Shown here: positions 62,727 through 64,000 of the stretch, one piece after another
Layout: every line of letters starts with the position of its first letter
How positions within the stretch are numbered: the first letter of the stretch is position 1
Assembly (NCBI RefSeq): GCF_008974265.1
Contig: NZ_BKZW01000001.1
Span: 248,001 to 312,000, forward strand
Length of the DNA: 64,000 nucleotides
Reading direction: 5' to 3'
Source of the DNA: Dictyobacter vulcani
Lineage (GTDB): Bacteria; Chloroflexota; Ktedonobacteria; Ktedonobacterales; Ktedonobacteraceae
The notes under the pieces: model-generated
What the model saw: only the letters and a program-made list of their open reading frames with translations
Database searches by the model: none
What the model was told of the DNA's origin: nothing
Translations under genes and position numbers: made by a program

Positions 62727-63466
62727 TGGTGATACACATACCTTTCAAATCCACTGGTAAAGGTTGCACGAGCATGAATATCAATCATATACCCTTCAAA
62801 CCCCGCTAACTTTTCAATAAAAACAATTCCTTCTTTCCCCATTGCGAAAGCGGCAGTGGCGAAGCGATCGGCCTCATATACATTTGGGCCAATTACCGTC
62901 AGGCTCACAATGTCTTCCAATGGGCTGGCTGGTTGATATGGATTGTAAATGTGTTGTCCACGGATAGCGGTACCGGAAGTAGCAATACCTTGATCTGAGA
63001 GGGTTAGGATCTTGACGTTCTGGTTCCGATTAAACGGATTCCGGATGCCAATTTTCCAGGGATGACCATCTTTCGTGCCTGCTACTTCAACATCACCACC
63101 CGCATCGATATAAAAATTTTGCCAGCCACGCTCCCTCAACTTATGGGCGGCATTGTGGATAGCCCATCCTTTGACAATGCCAGAGGGATCACAGACACCT
63201 TCGTGCTCAATATCAAAGTAGCCATTGGTGTCTTTTTTTGTTTGCTCACTCAAAACCAGAATTGTGTGCAAATCTGGACTGTATTGTTCCTCAGTAAGTT
63301 CACCTCGATTGAATTGTGAGATCTCACTGCTCGTTTTATAGGTACTAAAGGTCTCATCAACATATTCAAAGTATGCAAACACGTGATCCAAATCACCCTG
63401 GCTGGCGGAAGGATCCAGGATTTCAAGGGTGATGGGCATCCCCATAATTAAACGTGTGTCTTTCAT
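62723..63466 (-). CDS. apbE: ApbE FAD:protein FMN transferase
   Basis: 247-aa flavin transferase that attaches FMN through a phosphoester bond to a Thr or Ser in a target motif. Signatures: MGMPITLEI at the start, the metal and FAD site DPSGIVKGWAIH, IDAGGDVEVAG and IATSGTAIRGQHI. No clear signal peptide or lipobox is visible, unlike many ApbE proteins, so it may act in the cytoplasm or be exported by another route. It starts 2 nt after the FMN-binding gene and overlaps the NqrB-type gene by 4 nt, and its substrate is very likely the product of the former. Confidence 0.92.
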   Translation of the reverse strand: MKDTRLIMGMPITLEILDPSASQGDLDHVFAYFEYVDETFSTYKTSSEISQFNRGELTEEQYSPDLHTILVLSEQTKKDTNGYFDIEHEGVCDPSGIVKGWAIHNAAHKLRERGWQNFYIDAGGDVEVAGTKDGHPWKIGIRNPFNRNQNVKILTLSDQGIATSGTAIRGQHIYNPYQPASPLEDIVSLTVIGPNVYEADRFATAAFAMGKEGIVFIEKLAGFEGYMIDIHARATFTSGFERYVYHQ

Positions 63467-63468
63467 GG

Positions 63469-63953
63469 CTATGCTTTAGCCTGGGTCAGAGCATCTGAAA
63501 GAGATTGGATAAACGCTTCACTTGAGTCCGTTGCGCCCGTCACAACATCAACATTCGCATTTTGAGCCTGAATAGCTTCCTGCGTCAGTTGTGGGTCAGC
63601 ATTATTGTTGATCATAATTGAGCGATTGCGATCATTAGGAAACTGCACAAATTGAACATCGGTAATCTTGCCACCTTGAATGATCGCTTTGACTTGAAGA
63701 TTTCCCCAGTGCGCATCTGCAACGCTACCAGTATAGGAACCATCCTTATAGCTACCGCCCTGTGTACCTGTAGTAGTAGGGACTGGTGTTGGCGCACTAG
63801 TATCCCCCGGGGTAGTAGTTGATGAACTGCCAGAAGATTTAGAATTTGTCGAGGTACTGGGGGCACAACCGCGACCTGATTAGCATGGCTATACAACAAG
63901 CTATAAAAGATAAAGGCGGCTATAATCAACACCGCCACCGTAAATTTTTTCAT
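63469..63953 (-). CDS. Membrane-anchored FMN-binding domain protein (frameshift)
   Basis: About 161 aa after adding one base to the G5 run at 63859-63863. An N-terminal membrane helix (FTVAVLIIAAFIFYSLLY) is followed by a Ser/Thr/Pro spacer and an FMN-binding domain: YKDGSYTGSVADAHWGNLQV, then VQFPNDRNRSIMINNNADP, ending with the flavinylation-type motif VDVVTGATDSSEAF, where the Thr of TGAT is the expected FMN attachment site. It is the first gene of the operon, GGAAAGG upstream of its ATG. Extracytoplasmic electron carrier. Confidence 0.85.
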
Positions 63954-64000
63954 AATATATTTCTGACCTTTCCAGGAATATGCATTCGCTTCGGTTGTCC

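Overview
The window looks like chromosomal DNA from a soil bacterium of the Chloroflexota, most likely class Ktedonobacteria (Ktedonobacter/Dictyobacter type). This is an inference from gene content, not a search. The support is roughly 50% GC, a zinc-ribbon protein, a SNF2-helicase/SWIM pair, a PucR regulator, many secreted glycosidases, and a large load of insertion-sequence and group II intron debris. A selenocysteine tRNA (selC) at 25874-25968 shows that the host reads UGA as Sec. No rRNA, CRISPR array or other tRNA was seen.

Layout. (1) 1-25.8 kb is mostly ordinary chromosome: M16 peptidase, zinc-ribbon protein, a fused 2-oxoacid dehydrogenase E1, a divergent E1-alpha-like/Nudix-like gene pair, GH42 beta-galactosidase, a dihydrolipoamide/mercuric-reductase-type flavoprotein, Nudix hydrolase, amidohydrolase plus glutamine-synthetase-like protein (the two halves of FluG-type proteins), CoiA, YtxH, P450, GNAT, Sua5/TsaC, PucR, a 37-aa basic protein, TPR protein, MiaB, PaaK-type ligase and a HAD phosphatase. 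(2) 25.9-38.6 kb is accessory DNA next to selC: an orphan peptide-maturase-type methyltransferase, a graveyard of IS110, bioB, group II intron and IS3 fragments, and then a low-GC two-gene ATPase operon. (3) 38.6-51.7 kb holds a sugar ABC importer, a double-ABM membrane protein, a purine-type molybdenum hydroxylase (YgfM/XdhD-like), glycosidases and an Egghead-like GT2. (4) 51.7-64 kb holds a secreted phosphoesterase, a 40-aa Arg-rich protein, an S9 peptidase, the SNF2/SWIM pair, and an NqrB-reductase/ApbE/FMN-binding redox cassette.

The best candidate for an undescribed system is the operon at 29780-37658. With a 1328-bp IS256-family element removed, its first gene encodes a reconstructed 1665-residue protein: LSm-like domain, linker, TPR-like helices, cold-shock-like domain, TPRs and a P-loop ATPase. 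Twelve bases later comes a second P-loop ATPase ending in a Swt1-type HEPN domain with an RNPLAH (R-x4-H) ribonuclease motif. This architecture suggests an RNA-sensing, NTPase-gated, RNA-cleaving conflict (anti-phage) system. The IS256 copy has an exact 8-bp target duplication inside the cold-shock-like domain, so this copy is probably inactivated or altered.

Caution on gene integrity: at least seven otherwise intact genes each carry one single-base indel. Five are restored by adding one base to a C/G run, which looks like systematic sequencing error. Those genes are annotated here as CDS with a frameshift, not as pseudogenes.
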